A DNA stretch of 64,000 bases from Asparagopsis taxiformis (Eukaryota; Rhodophyta; Florideophyceae; Bonnemaisoniales; Bonnemaisoniaceae): NCBI GenBank assembly GCA_030407315.1, contig JALQPE010000993.1, forward strand, positions 1-64,000. Direction: 5' to 3'. Under the pieces are notes generated by a model that searched no databases, was not told the origin of the DNA, and saw only the letters and a program-made list of their open reading frames with translations. Each line of letters opens with the position of its first letter. Position 1 is the stretch's first letter. The translations under genes were made by a program, and so were the position numbers. Shown here piece after piece: positions 43,095 through 52,508 of this stretch.

Positions 43095-44060
43095 TTACAC
43101 AACTTTACGAAACTTAGCGTGCAGCCATCGCCTTCGCATTTTTGTCAGACTTTTGCGATTCTCTACTTCTCGTTCAATGTACTCGCACAATTCACACCTG
43201 AGTCCCACTGATTTGAACAGCGTCTTCAGTTCTTCGTCTTCAAAAAAGTACGCATAAGTCCCATCACCGCGGAGGAACAGACGACTCTCATTGTCGCATT
43301 CTCCCGATACTCGCTGGCCCTGCTTCGAAAATTTCTCTTCTCTCATGTCCCCCGTCGCGTAATCTCGAATGAACAACATGCCATCATCTGCCAGCAGATT
43401 GGCAAGACCACGCGCTGCGTCCTGCTGAGGTTTCCCTGAAGGAAGCGCCGATAACGTCCAGAATGCGGTAACAAAGTGCACGCCATGCGGCTGCAACGAT
43501 CTGATCACATCCACGTAAGTGGTGGAATCGGACAGATCGGCCTGAAAGGCAAAAATCCGATCACTACGATACTCTGTGTTGGAACGGATAAGCTGCACGG
43601 CTCTTTGACTAAAGTCAAATGCATAGGCAAACATGCGTTCATTAGCACGCAGGACAGGAAAGACACCGTTGCCAGTTCCACAGCCTACTTCCACCATGAA
43701 GAGGTCGCATGCGACGTCGCGCTCTTCGCTGGAAGGCTGTGACGAGGCCTGTGCGACTCGCTCTGCTAATCGAGCGACGTGACGTTTGGGTGCCGCCCTG
43801 ACTTGCTCACTCATCAACTCTGGAAACTCAGCCCTCAACAAATGTCGGTCTCTGAAGAGATTCGGTTTGGTCCTGTAAAATTCATCCCATCGTGCAGCAG
43901 CGACTTGCGATGTCTCCGGTGGCTGTTTCTGTTGCAGCTCCGCCTGCTCGCGTGCCTCGCGTCGAGAGCGTGTCGCTGCGGCCCGCGCACGTTTGCGATC
44001 ACCCTTCTTTTCCCCGAATTGCTTGGATCTGTGCTGCACACAACTCGATGACGCCTCCAT
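43095..44060 (-). CDS. METTL2/6/8-type tRNA m3C methyltransferase
   Basis: A 321-residue class I methyltransferase of the METTL2/METTL6/METTL8 (yeast Trm140/Trm141) family, which makes 3-methylcytidine at position 32 of some tRNAs. A basic N-terminal region (to about residue 55) may bind RNA. The family block WDEFYRTKPNLFRDRHLL and EFPEL lies at about residues 58-82. SAM motif I is VEVGCGTGNGVFPVL near 124. Motif II is FDFSQRAVQLI, and RDYATGDM with QGQRVSGE follows near 230-250. FLRGDGTYAYFF is strongly conserved in the family. The start at 44060 is the first methionine. It shares a 258-bp divergent promoter with the homocysteine methyltransferase gene. Which tRNA isoacceptors are used cannot be told from sequence. 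Confidence 0.92.
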   Translation of the reverse strand: MEASSSCVQHRSKQFGEKKGDRKRARAAATRSRREAREQAELQQKQPPETSQVAAARWDEFYRTKPNLFRDRHLLRAEFPELMSEQVRAAPKRHVARLAERVAQASSQPSSEERDVACDLFMVEVGCGTGNGVFPVLRANERMFAYAFDFSQRAVQLIRSNTEYRSDRIFAFQADLSDSTTYVDVIRSLQPHGVHFVTAFWTLSALPSGKPQQDAARGLANLLADDGMLFIRDYATGDMREEKFSKQGQRVSGECDNESRLFLRGDGTYAYFFEDEELKTLFKSVGLRCELCEYIEREVENRKSLTKMRRRWLHAKFRKVV

Positions 44061-44318
44061 GGCAGCCGTTGGTGGAGCGTTGAGGCTCTGCAGATGTGAT
44101 TGGCCTGAGCTGATAAATCGATTACAGTCGACTATAATAAGTTGACGTTAAGTAATAAACTTTTTGTATGAGATCACGTATGTTTTAATGACACGAGTAC
44201 AAAAAGAATCTGTCTGGTGCAACTGAGATCAACGCTTTCCGAACGATTGATGTTGTGTGCTCTGCTCCAGCTGACTAGTGGCAACGCCTGTACACCAGTT
44301 CGAGTTCAAGACGCCATC

Positions 44319-45281
44319 ATGACTGATTTCAAGCTTTTCGAAAATGATTCCGAGGTCATCCTCACTACCGGAGGCTTCGAAACTTCGTTGATGTTCAAAA
44401 AAGGGTTCAACCTTCGATGTGAGGCCGCGTTTGAAGCGTTACTATCACCAGACTGGGCCCAAGTGGTAACTAGTATGGGAGAAGAGTTTGCCGATGTTTC
44501 CATTCGTCATAATCGGCCGTTAATGATCGATACGGCTACATGGCGCGCCTCTTCCGTTTGGTTCGATAAACTGCAGACCTCCGAAGAGGACCGAAAACGA
44601 CTACCGCAGATGGCAGTTGAGCAGGCATCCGAAATCGTGCAATACATCAATAAAAAGTCGGGCGGTAATGTCCGAGGCATCATTGCCGGCGTGGTGGGAC
44701 CAAGGTCGGACGCATATACAGGTGATGAGTCAATCACTGTAGAGAGTGCACGAGAATATCACCGCCCTCACATCAAGGCACTGGCTGAAGCAGGGGCTGA
44801 TATATTCACGGCAATGACGTTGACAACGTCGGCCGAGGCATGTGGAATTGCCATCGAGGTGAACAATGTCGGGAAACCATGTGTGATATCATATACACTG
44901 GATGGACGCGGATTGCTTCCGGGTGGGGAATCTTTGAAGGAAGCAATTGAACGTGTGGATCAAATGGTGCAACCGCCGCCACTGATGCACATGGTGAATT
45001 GTGTACACCCGAGAAATTTGGCACCTGTAGTTATTGACGCTTTGGAAAAAGGCGAGGCGTGGGTTGGAAGACTGCAGGGTCTTCGGGGAAATGCGTCAGC
45101 AAAGGATCATGACGACTTGGATGGGTCGGGCGTTCTGGATTCCGGAGACCCCAACGAATGGGCAGTGGAAATGGTTCAACTCCGAGAGAAGCTACCCAAC
45201 CTTAGACTGTTGGGTGGATGTTGTGGAACAGAAGGAGCACATTTGAGAAAGATGGCTCAAGTGCTGGACACGTTGAAATGA
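44319..45281 (+). CDS. Homocysteine S-methyltransferase
   Basis: A 320-residue zinc-dependent enzyme of the homocysteine S-methyltransferase family (MmuM/MHT1/HMT). It makes methionine from homocysteine and a methyl donor such as S-methylmethionine. Zinc ligands are visible: the cysteine of VNCVHP near residue 227, and the cysteine pair in GGCCGT near 300. An N-terminal GGFETSL replaces the more usual DGG(M/L)AT(E/Q)L. The barrel motif DTATWRAS lies near residue 69. No transit peptide is apparent, so it is probably cytosolic. I start at MTDFKLF. An open extension to 44217 exists but would run into the short divergent promoter. The actual methyl donor is not determined by sequence. Confidence 0.88.
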   Translation: MTDFKLFENDSEVILTTGGFETSLMFKKGFNLRCEAAFEALLSPDWAQVVTSMGEEFADVSIRHNRPLMIDTATWRASSVWFDKLQTSEEDRKRLPQMAVEQASEIVQYINKKSGGNVRGIIAGVVGPRSDAYTGDESITVESAREYHRPHIKALAEAGADIFTAMTLTTSAEACGIAIEVNNVGKPCVISYTLDGRGLLPGGESLKEAIERVDQMVQPPPLMHMVNCVHPRNLAPVVIDALEKGEAWVGRLQGLRGNASAKDHDDLDGSGVLDSGDPNEWAVEMVQLREKLPNLRLLGGCCGTEGAHLRKMAQVLDTLK

Positions 45282-45436
45282 GAAACTTGTCGTGACCAAA
45301 ACTGTGAAAATTGGAGTGTATCTCAAACAAATAGTGTATCTTAATGTGTTTCTGCCAGTGCATGTCGAGGTCAACGCGCTTCGACGTTAGATGGCGACCG
45401 CAGCTCCCATGTTAAACTTGACTGTCCATCTTCATC

Positions 45437-47614
45437 ATGACACAAAGTGCGCATCTCAGCCAATCTCACTTCAGCAACCTCGCCTTTCAGATCCCGTTCC
45501 CGTCTCGTTTTCACCCCATCTCGTCACCGCCCGTCACGCGCGTGCACCAAAATCCACAAACCTTCTATTTGAAGCGACCGCGAAACAGAACCGCCTTCCA
45601 GTGCTCTGTGCAGCCTCACAGCCAGCGTGGACTCGACTCGAAGAATGATTCAACCAATTCTTCCACACCGCCGGAAGACATTCAATCAATAGACAATTCA
45701 AATGTTCAACCTTTTTATGAATCCGTGCAGCAGGACCAACCTGTGTCTGATGCTTCAGACACACAAATTGAACCGCCAAAGGATTCCACCAACAGTTCCG
45801 ACGCCATTGAGCAATCAGAAAAGGCCAAGGCAGGCTTTGCCGGTTTCTTGGTCTGGTCATGGACAGCTTTAAAACGCGCTTTCGCTCCCGGTGGATTCTT
45901 CTGGGGCTTGGCAGCCGGACTTGCAATCAGCGCTGCCGTTCTGCTATTTCCAATTGGAAGTGGCGACTCCTCCCTCAGGGAAAAAGTAACCTTGTTCGAT
46001 TTTATCCTCCAAGATATCAACTCTTCATATGTAGACCAAGTTGACATCAACAAAATGTTCGAAACTGGTGTCAATTCCATGCTTAGGACTCTTGATCCTT
46101 ACACACAGTTTGAAAACAACTCGCAGGCCGTTGAAATGTCCGTCAAGACAAACGGTCGCTATGCAGGCGTTGGTCTCGGCATATCGCTGGGCGAAAGTAA
46201 CGCGGACAAGGAGAAACCAATCGTAGTCGTCTCTGCATTTGAGGGCTACGCGTTTGACGCAGGTGTCCGCCCAGGCGATATCATCGAGGCTGTGCAAGGC
46301 AGTTCTGTGAAAGGTGCCTCTCTAGAAAAGGTTACTGACATGCTTAGAGGAGAACCGGGAACGATCGTAGATGTAACAATACGGCGTGAGGGTGCGCAGC
46401 AGCCACTCAACTTTTCGCTGCCAAGAAGGAGCGTTCGCATCAAAGACGTGCCAGCATCGACGTTTGTCGGTGAGCGACAAGATTCGATTGGATACATTAA
46501 ATTGCAATCTTTTGCCAAAGATGCTGCTCCCGAAGTTCGCTCCGCATTACAGCAATTGATCACAGATGCAAAGGCTCGATCCCCACATGGTCTCAACGGG
46601 CTCGTCCTTGATCTCAGAGGCAATCCTGGCGGACTTTTAAGTGCAGCAATAGAAGTATCAGAAGTGTTGCTACCCAAGGATTCCGTCATCGTATCAACCA
46701 AAGGCAGAGGCTTGGGCGCAGGACCAATCTACGAAGCATCAAAGAATCCTGTGCTACCGCTTAATCTACCTCTTGCGATTCTCGTCAATGGCCAAACGGC
46801 GTCAGCATCGGAGATAGTTGCAGGCGCAGTGCAAGACCTCGATTACGGTGTTATTGTAGGATCCCGGACATTTGGCAAAGGTCTTGTGCAGAATGTACAG
46901 GAATTGCCGTTTCGGACAGCCCTCAAATACACGGTTGGAAAGTATTACACACCAAGTGGAAGGTGTATCCAATCGTCAAACTACCAGCAAGTTAATGGGG
47001 ACGGACCCGTTGAAGCGATGAAAGTAGAGGAAAGCCAGCGGAAAGAGTTTTTGACCAGAACAGGGCGGGTAGTGAGGGATGGTGGTGGCATTGAGCCGGA
47101 TGTTGAGATTCAAAAGCGAGCGAGTTTTTTGGAACTAGCACTGCTCCGTCAAAACATGTACTTCCATTATGCAAATAAGTATGGTGCAGAGTTGGAACTG
47201 GAGAAACTACCCAGCAACTTTAGAGTTACTGATGCAGTGTATCGTGACTTTGTCAAGTATGTGGAAGCCAGTGATTTCAAGTATGAGTCAAGATTTGATG
47301 AAGCTTTTGATCAGTTGGACGAAATGTTCAAGGATGTTGGATATGAAGCGGCTCGTGGAAGAGTCAAGGACCTGAAACAAGCCACGGAGGCGGAAATGAA
47401 ATCGGACTTTATGCGTCATGAGAACGACATTCGTGTGCAGATAGAATCAGCAATTCGCTACCGATTTCAGCCAGACTCGGAGCGGATCATTGCTGAGTTG
47501 CAAACCGATGACCAACTCGCTGAGGCGATTCGAGTGCTGAAAGATCCATCAGAATATTATCGTTTGTTGCATCCTAGTGAAGCTGATGCTACCGTCACAG
47601 TGGGTGCAGGATGA
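45437..47614 (+). CDS. CTPA: C-terminal processing protease CtpA (S41), plastid-targeted
   Basis: A 725-residue carboxyl-terminal processing peptidase. The plastid lumen members cut the C-terminus of the photosystem II D1 precursor. The first ~65 residues are serine/proline/phenylalanine-rich and look like a transit peptide. One hydrophobic segment (about 155-180, LAAGLAISAAVLLFPIG) may be a thylakoid-targeting or membrane anchor. A PDZ domain spans about 235-320 (VRPGDIIEAVQG, LRGEPGT). The S41 catalytic domain follows, with DLRGNPGGLL near 390, the serine in ASASEIVAGAVQ near 456 and the lysine in GSRTFGKGLVQ near 479, forming the Ser-Lys dyad. A C-terminal helical extension of about 170 residues is longer than in plant CtpA. 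D1 processing is the likely role by family. Other lumenal substrates are possible. Confidence 0.92.
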   Translation: MTQSAHLSQSHFSNLAFQIPFPSRFHPISSPPVTRVHQNPQTFYLKRPRNRTAFQCSVQPHSQRGLDSKNDSTNSSTPPEDIQSIDNSNVQPFYESVQQDQPVSDASDTQIEPPKDSTNSSDAIEQSEKAKAGFAGFLVWSWTALKRAFAPGGFFWGLAAGLAISAAVLLFPIGSGDSSLREKVTLFDFILQDINSSYVDQVDINKMFETGVNSMLRTLDPYTQFENNSQAVEMSVKTNGRYAGVGLGISLGESNADKEKPIVVVSAFEGYAFDAGVRPGDIIEAVQGSSVKGASLEKVTDMLRGEPGTIVDVTIRREGAQQPLNFSLPRRSVRIKDVPASTFVGERQDSIGYIKLQSFAKDAAPEVRSALQQLITDAKARSPHGLNGLVLDLRGNPGGLLSAAIEVSEVLLPKDSVIVSTKGRGLGAGPIYEASKNPVLPLNLPLAILVNGQTASASEIVAGAVQDLDYGVIVGSRTFGKGLVQNVQELPFRTALKYTVGKYYTPSGRCIQSSNYQQVNGDGPVEAMKVEESQRKEFLTRTGRVVRDGGGIEPDVEIQKRASFLELALLRQNMYFHYANKYGAELELEKLPSNFRVTDAVYRDFVKYVEASDFKYESRFDEAFDQLDEMFKDVGYEAARGRVKDLKQATEAEMKSDFMRHENDIRVQIESAIRYRFQPDSERIIAELQTDDQLAEAIRVLKDPSEYYRLLHPSEADATVTVGAG

Positions 47615-47851
47615 TGTAATGGTGTCACGTATTGTTTCGGAGCTGATTCACCTTATGTATTAAAAGTTTAATTTGTCACCAAGCGAGCGAAATGCTTTGA
47701 GAAAGATGATAATATCATGCGTATCGCCAACGATAATCGACTCTTTACTTACAACATCGTTGGAAAAGGTATAGATTACGACGCCGCATTACACGATGAT
47801 CCTGTACACATAGCGGAATTGCTATATCTCTTACACATAATCTCAACAATG

Positions 47852-47871
47852 GTAACCGGTGAACCGGTTAC
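47852..47871. repeat. Perfect 8-bp inverted repeat over a stop codon
   Basis: GTAACCGG, TGAA, CCGGTTAC. The repeat overlaps the stop codon (47868-47870) of the minus-strand Cut8/STS1-like gene, so its mRNA could form a stem at the end of translation. Confidence 0.7.
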
Positions 47872-49658
47872 ATGCCAATTTCTATTTGGTTACTACTGAT
47901 AATCGGGCCGTCAAAATTCAGATGAGACGCAACTTGCTCTGTGGATCCCTCCACCACAGAGCCAGGCTCCTGTCCCTCTAGCTTGATCGCAACCCCAGGG
48001 AACAGCTTTCGACAATTCTCAATCAAGCGCAAGTTTTCATCAGAAGACACCAGTACACTCTTCGACTTTGTGAGAGCTGTCGCAGCCCGAGTGGCAAGCT
48101 GCTCGAGCTTTGCCGACACGGATGCACGCATCTTATTATGACTAAGTTCTGTCCATATTGGCGTTTGCTCATTAATTGCTGCAGCGGCAACGCAATATTC
48201 CAGCACTTCTGTCCACAGTGCCGCATCACCGAGAGTTTTACCCATTGCAAGTACTGTGGATTTGAAGTTTGCCAACGCCTTTTTACAGCGCCGATATGCG
48301 TTGGAATCGTACGGAGGCGGGGAAGAATTTGGATCATCGGGCAATTGTGCAAATATGGCGTCGCGCATTTCCTCGCATTTTGCAACCGAGGTGCCAATGT
48401 CGACGCGTGGTGTGAGTTCAAACATGAGTTTTTCAGACACTTTGGATGTGCGCACAAGTTCGATTATCTGTTCTACAAGTTGTTCATGAGAACAACACTT
48501 GAGTCTCTTTCTCAGCCTTGCTTGCTTGTCACGCGGCTTTATGATGCGGCCTGTGGAGAGCATAGGATGCTGAGCTGAGGAAGAGGCTGGTCCTGTGTGA
48601 GCATTAATCTGACTGGAGGACTGAGAATGCTTTGCTGTCGAGGTAGCGATAGACTGGTGTTTGGAGGTTGCATCGGGCGCTGTATTCTTATCAATTGAAG
48701 ACTGTACGTCGGATTGGGTCTCACGCTGGGCAGAGGCGACAGTGGACTTGGGTCTGTTCGAGGAATGGGGTGTTCGAGGTGTGTGGGGCGGGGAGCGATG
48801 TGTGGAATTTGTGGCGGAGGGTGTGCCAGTTATGGTTGTACCTGTGGCGATGGTTGGAGTTGGAATACTAGTAGCAAAGATGTTTTGGTGTTGTTGCTGA
48901 AGGAGATAATCGTGAGATTGAGGCGATTGCCGAACGGGATGGTGTTGTTGTTGCTGGTGTTGGTGCTGCTGTTTACGAGAAGAAAGTTGTTTTTGCTGTC
49001 TAACAAGCTTTTGCTTGTGTGTAGGCCTTTGCTGTTGAGTGCGACGGCTTGGGGTATTTTGTTGACGATGTGACGAGTGTTGCTGCTGGACATGGTGGTT
49101 TGGCTGGGAGGCGGTTTGGGCACTATGTTGATGTGATGAATGTGGTTGCGATTTGCGTCGTTGAACGGTCTGCTGCTGTTGTGGTGGTGGTGGTGGTGGG
49201 GGCGGGGGCGGCGGTGGTGGTGGTGGCTGCAGCGACGGTGGTGGAGGTGATGAAACGGAAGGGGATGCAGTCGCGGTGTGGTGCATATGCAAGTGCATTG
49301 TGAGGTGGTGCGGTTGTTGTTGTTGTTGTTGTTGCTGCGAAATGCGTGGGGTGGATTGTGCGTCAAAGGAGAGGTTGTTGTGATGAGGGGGGTTTTCAAT
49401 TTGCATAGGGGAGGATTGAAGGGGAAACAAATTGGAAGGGATGGGAAATGATGGAGGGAGATCTGATACAATGTCTGTAGAGAGATATGTGGGATCATGA
49501 TGATGGGGAGCGGAGGTGACAAGGGAGTCGTGTTGGTCATCAGGGGGAAGGATGGAAAGGTTTGCGGCGAGTTGTTCTGGAGAAAAAGCGGGATGAAAGC
49601 TGAGAGCAGAAGGGGAAGGGTCCCAAGTTGAAGGGAAAAAGTCATCGACAGCATCCAT
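47868..49658 (-). CDS. Cut8/STS1-like nuclear proteasome tether with Q/H/P-rich N-terminus
   Basis: A 596-residue protein from MDAVDDFFPSTWDP (a start at 49751 would add 31). Residues up to about 370 are low-complexity, with runs of glutamine, histidine and proline encoded by repetitive DNA. The C-terminal ~200 residues resemble the Cut8/STS1 family, which tethers the 26S proteasome to the nucleus in yeasts. The helix CSHEQLVEQIIELVR lies near 402. AYRRCKKALANFKSTVL follows near 465, then TPIWTELSHNKMRASVSAKL near 515. Just before this domain a basic patch (KPRDKQARLRKRLK) may act as a nuclear localisation signal, as the basic N-terminus does in yeast. Assignment rests on the pattern of the helical domain and is moderate. 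A transcription-factor-like role for the Q-rich part is an alternative. Confidence 0.75.
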   Translation of the reverse strand: MDAVDDFFPSTWDPSPSALSFHPAFSPEQLAANLSILPPDDQHDSLVTSAPHHHDPTYLSTDIVSDLPPSFPIPSNLFPLQSSPMQIENPPHHNNLSFDAQSTPRISQQQQQQQQPHHLTMHLHMHHTATASPSVSSPPPPSLQPPPPPPPPPPPPPPPQQQQTVQRRKSQPHSSHQHSAQTASQPNHHVQQQHSSHRQQNTPSRRTQQQRPTHKQKLVRQQKQLSSRKQQHQHQQQQHHPVRQSPQSHDYLLQQQHQNIFATSIPTPTIATGTTITGTPSATNSTHRSPPHTPRTPHSSNRPKSTVASAQRETQSDVQSSIDKNTAPDATSKHQSIATSTAKHSQSSSQINAHTGPASSSAQHPMLSTGRIIKPRDKQARLRKRLKCCSHEQLVEQIIELVRTSKVSEKLMFELTPRVDIGTSVAKCEEMRDAIFAQLPDDPNSSPPPYDSNAYRRCKKALANFKSTVLAMGKTLGDAALWTEVLEYCVAAAAINEQTPIWTELSHNKMRASVSAKLEQLATRAATALTKSKSVLVSSDENLRLIENCRKLFPGVAIKLEGQEPGSVVEGSTEQVASHLNFDGPIISSNQIEIGM

Positions 49659-50183
49659 GGAGATGGGCGTTTGTGAGCAAGGGTGGAGTTGAGTGTGGTG
49701 GAGACGACGGGAGTGGTGCGGTCGAGTGGAGTTTAAAGTGGATGTGCTCACTGGCGGGGCAAATGGGAGGACCGTTTCACGTATGATACATTGACAGGAC
49801 CATTGTCAAGGCGGTGCGTGCGCCAACGGGCTGCATACATGTGAGTCGTGCGCGCGACTTGCGTGTGCGCGCACGCGCGCTCAAATCAAATGCGAGCGTT
49901 TGCATCCACGTGGCTCGCCAGCCATTCGATCGATCGATGCTTTCTGTCCATTCACAGTCATTCCCGGGCGACTTGCCACAATATGTCGCGGCTCTTGCAC
50001 AAATGCGCGCGCGCGCCCTCCCGTGCCGCCTCACTATCCATTCGGTCCATCAGGTCCACACCCCGTCGTGCGCCGTGCTATACAAATTTACATTCGCTCC
50101 CCAATTGGCCGTTTCACGTCCCACACTCACTCACTCAACATCAACTGTATTATATCAAACAACTCTCTCCTACACTTCTACTA
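49659..50183. other. Spacer between Cut8-like and MAPK genes
   Basis: About 525 bp holding the promoter of the Cut8-like gene and the 3' end of the MAPK gene. Alternating GCGCGC/CACG stretches occur near 49850-50020. No gene supported. Confidence 0.5.
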
Positions 50184-51551
50184 CTATCGTCGATTGTAGT
50201 GCCCAAGTTCCGACTCACTCATCGTTACGTGATGCCGGTGCGATCCGTACCCCGTTTGACTCACCCGATCATCCGTGATATGCTCCAACACCTTTTCCTG
50301 CAACGTTTGCGATTGCAAATTCCCGCCTCGCTGCTGCTGAATATCCTCCATTCGTCGTCCAAACACATCCGCCGCAGATTGCACACAATACCCTTGTCCA
50401 CTACTAAGCTGTCCGAGCACCTCCGCCGAAACCTCCGGATGATAGTGTACAATCTCCCGCAGAAACTCTTCCCGCATTTCGTCCGGACTCATCTTGGCAC
50501 GCTCAAATTCAAATTCACCCGCCGGCAACGGCTGCGCCTCCGCACCCAGTCCTAGATGACGATATTCCGAAAAGTACACGTGATTCAATGCGTCCAGCGC
50601 AGAAATACGCTCGTCCGGATCAAATGCCAACATCCGACGCAATACATCCACAGCCAACCGATCCGCATGCCCAAACAACTGCTCCAACGGTCGTCGCGGC
50701 GTGTGCGCATTCTGTATCTGCGACAACACCCGTCGTGCCTGCGGGTTGCGCAGCTTCTCAATCGCCTCCGCCGGCGGCGGCCCAATCACATCCGTAATCA
50801 ACTCAAACTGATTCTTGCTGTTCTTCCCAGGAAACAAAACCTTGCCGTTCCCGAGCATCTCCGCGAAAATACACCCCACCGACCATATGTCGATTGCCGT
50901 GGAATACTTGGTAAAGTCCTCCATGATCAGCTCCGGCGCTCGATACCAGCGTGTGGCCACATAATCCGTCCAAAACAACGTGTCCGGCCCGTTTTCAAAT
51001 GCCGCGCGCGCAAGCCCAAAGTCACAGATGCGCAGTTCACAACGCCCATTGATCAAGATGTTGGTCGGCTTGAGATCTCGATGAAACACACGTGCTGTGT
51101 GCATGAAATTCAAACCGCGAAGCAGTTGAAACATAAAGTACTTGACGTGTTCCGGTTTCAACAGCGTGTTGGAACGAAGCAAACGCGCCAGATCGGTTGG
51201 CATCAGTTCGAATACAACAAATGTGTCATTGAACTTGTCCAAACGGCCGGGTAGCAGCACGTCGCGCACCTGAATGATGTTTTCATGTTTGGAGAGCATG
51301 CGGAGAAACTTCAACTCGCGTAGAATACGAGTAGCCATGGGATGCGAGTCGAGACAGTTGTAGATGCGCTTGACAGCCACTTTAGAGCCGTTGGTACGGT
51401 CTTCGGCGGAGCAAACGACGCCATAGGCGCCTTCGCCGATGATATGGACGCAGTTGTAACGATTGGAGGCGAGCTCGGCTTTGAAGAAATGCGACTTGAG
51501 CTCCTCCTTTCTACGACGCTTGGCAATGGCGAGCTCGTCCGGAGTGGGCAT
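50184..51551 (-). CDS. MAP kinase with TDY activation motif
   Basis: A 455-residue CMGC-family serine/threonine kinase. The glycine loop IGEGAYGVV is near residue 38 and the catalytic lysine in VAVKRI near 60. HRDLKPTN lies near 157, CDFGLA near 177, and the activation loop carries Thr-Asp-Tyr (FWTDYVATRWYRAPEL) near residue 194. TDY instead of TEY is the hallmark of plant group D MAP kinases. KYSTAIDIWSVGCIFAEML and the MAPK insert with FPGKN are present. The C-terminal ~120 residues after the kinase core include MREEFLREIVHYHPE and end without a known domain. The start at MPTPDELAIAK is preferred over a methionine 12 codons upstream. It would act at the end of a MAPK cascade in the cytosol and nucleus. 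It is divergent from the AMBRA1-like gene. Confidence 0.94.
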   Translation of the reverse strand: MPTPDELAIAKRRRKEELKSHFFKAELASNRYNCVHIIGEGAYGVVCSAEDRTNGSKVAVKRIYNCLDSHPMATRILRELKFLRMLSKHENIIQVRDVLLPGRLDKFNDTFVVFELMPTDLARLLRSNTLLKPEHVKYFMFQLLRGLNFMHTARVFHRDLKPTNILINGRCELRICDFGLARAAFENGPDTLFWTDYVATRWYRAPELIMEDFTKYSTAIDIWSVGCIFAEMLGNGKVLFPGKNSKNQFELITDVIGPPPAEAIEKLRNPQARRVLSQIQNAHTPRRPLEQLFGHADRLAVDVLRRMLAFDPDERISALDALNHVYFSEYRHLGLGAEAQPLPAGEFEFERAKMSPDEMREEFLREIVHYHPEVSAEVLGQLSSGQGYCVQSAADVFGRRMEDIQQQRGGNLQSQTLQEKVLEHITDDRVSQTGYGSHRHHVTMSESELGHYNRR

Positions 51552-52508
51552 GGTGGCGCGAGGCGTGGCGTGGCGGGTGCAAGCCAAGCGTAGGGTTTGG
51601 CGAGATTATTGTCGTACAAGTGTGGGTGCGGTACGTATGGGAGTTAGGTGGGCGGGTGCGTAAGTTGAAGGTACGAATTGTGGGATGGGTAAAGTGCGAT
51701 GGAAGGACGAATGATGTTTGGGATGCGAGATAAAGAGTGGCTGGGCACTGTGCTGAGCGAACACAACAAAGCGTAGTAGACGGAGGCGATGGGTGTTAGA
51801 TATGGAAGATGGAAGAAGTGAGCGATGGTACGGCAGGGCAGGACAGCGGTGTACGCTGCGCAGGTGTAGAAATGCTTACACAATTGTCCCTTCTTACAGT
51901 GTATTCGCACCGCCAATATGACCCAATCAACAGTCGTCCCGTTGTCTTCCGTCCCGTCCGGACATCATTGTCATTGATGGAAATATATCATGCGATTCAT
52001 TGGTCCACTTGGCATTGAAACAATGGCTGGATGCCTCATTTCTCGGCGTCTGGTCGAAGAATCATGGCGCAGGTGTCTATCAAATACGATTATTCCACGT
52101 GGCATGCGTTGCACACCATCCGTTGCCATTGGTCGCTGATTACGACTAGACAGTGCGTCAAGGGTGAATGCCGCACAGTGCAGCCGCTCGCTTAACTATT
52201 CAAGTTGAGTTTACACTGTAATGTTGATTTGGCAAAAGCCAAGTGGCAATGAAATTGCTTTGATTAGTGTATTGTTGTACAAGGAGAGTGCAATTATTTT
52301 TCTATATTTTCAACAATTTCACACTGTCTGAGCGCCTGCCCATCGCCCGTTGCTGTGCCCGCCCCTCTTGTCCACTAAAATAGCTCCGCGCAACACTAGT
52401 CTCCACCGCTGCCTGCTACAGTTGCTTTGGTCCTCCCACCGTCACCTCCGCCGTAACTAAATAGCTTCACTACACCAACCGCAACAGCGCACACACATTC
52501 ACTCCTCT
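51552..52508. other. Bidirectional intergenic region, MAPK / AMBRA1-like
   Basis: About 960 bp between divergent starts, with no supported gene. A C-rich block (near 52325-52450) precedes the plus-strand start and ACTAAAATAG near 52375 is a weak TATA-like element. Confidence 0.5.

Noticed and set aside
45391..45648. Alternative transit-peptide-like frame overlapping the CtpA start
   Set aside because: It ends at 45648 in a different phase from the protease. Using it would need a frameshift that nothing supports.
48830..49654. A 274-codon frame on the minus strand within the Cut8-like gene
   Set aside because: It is a shadow of the CAA/CAC-rich low-complexity DNA. The frame with the conserved C-terminal domain is the real one.
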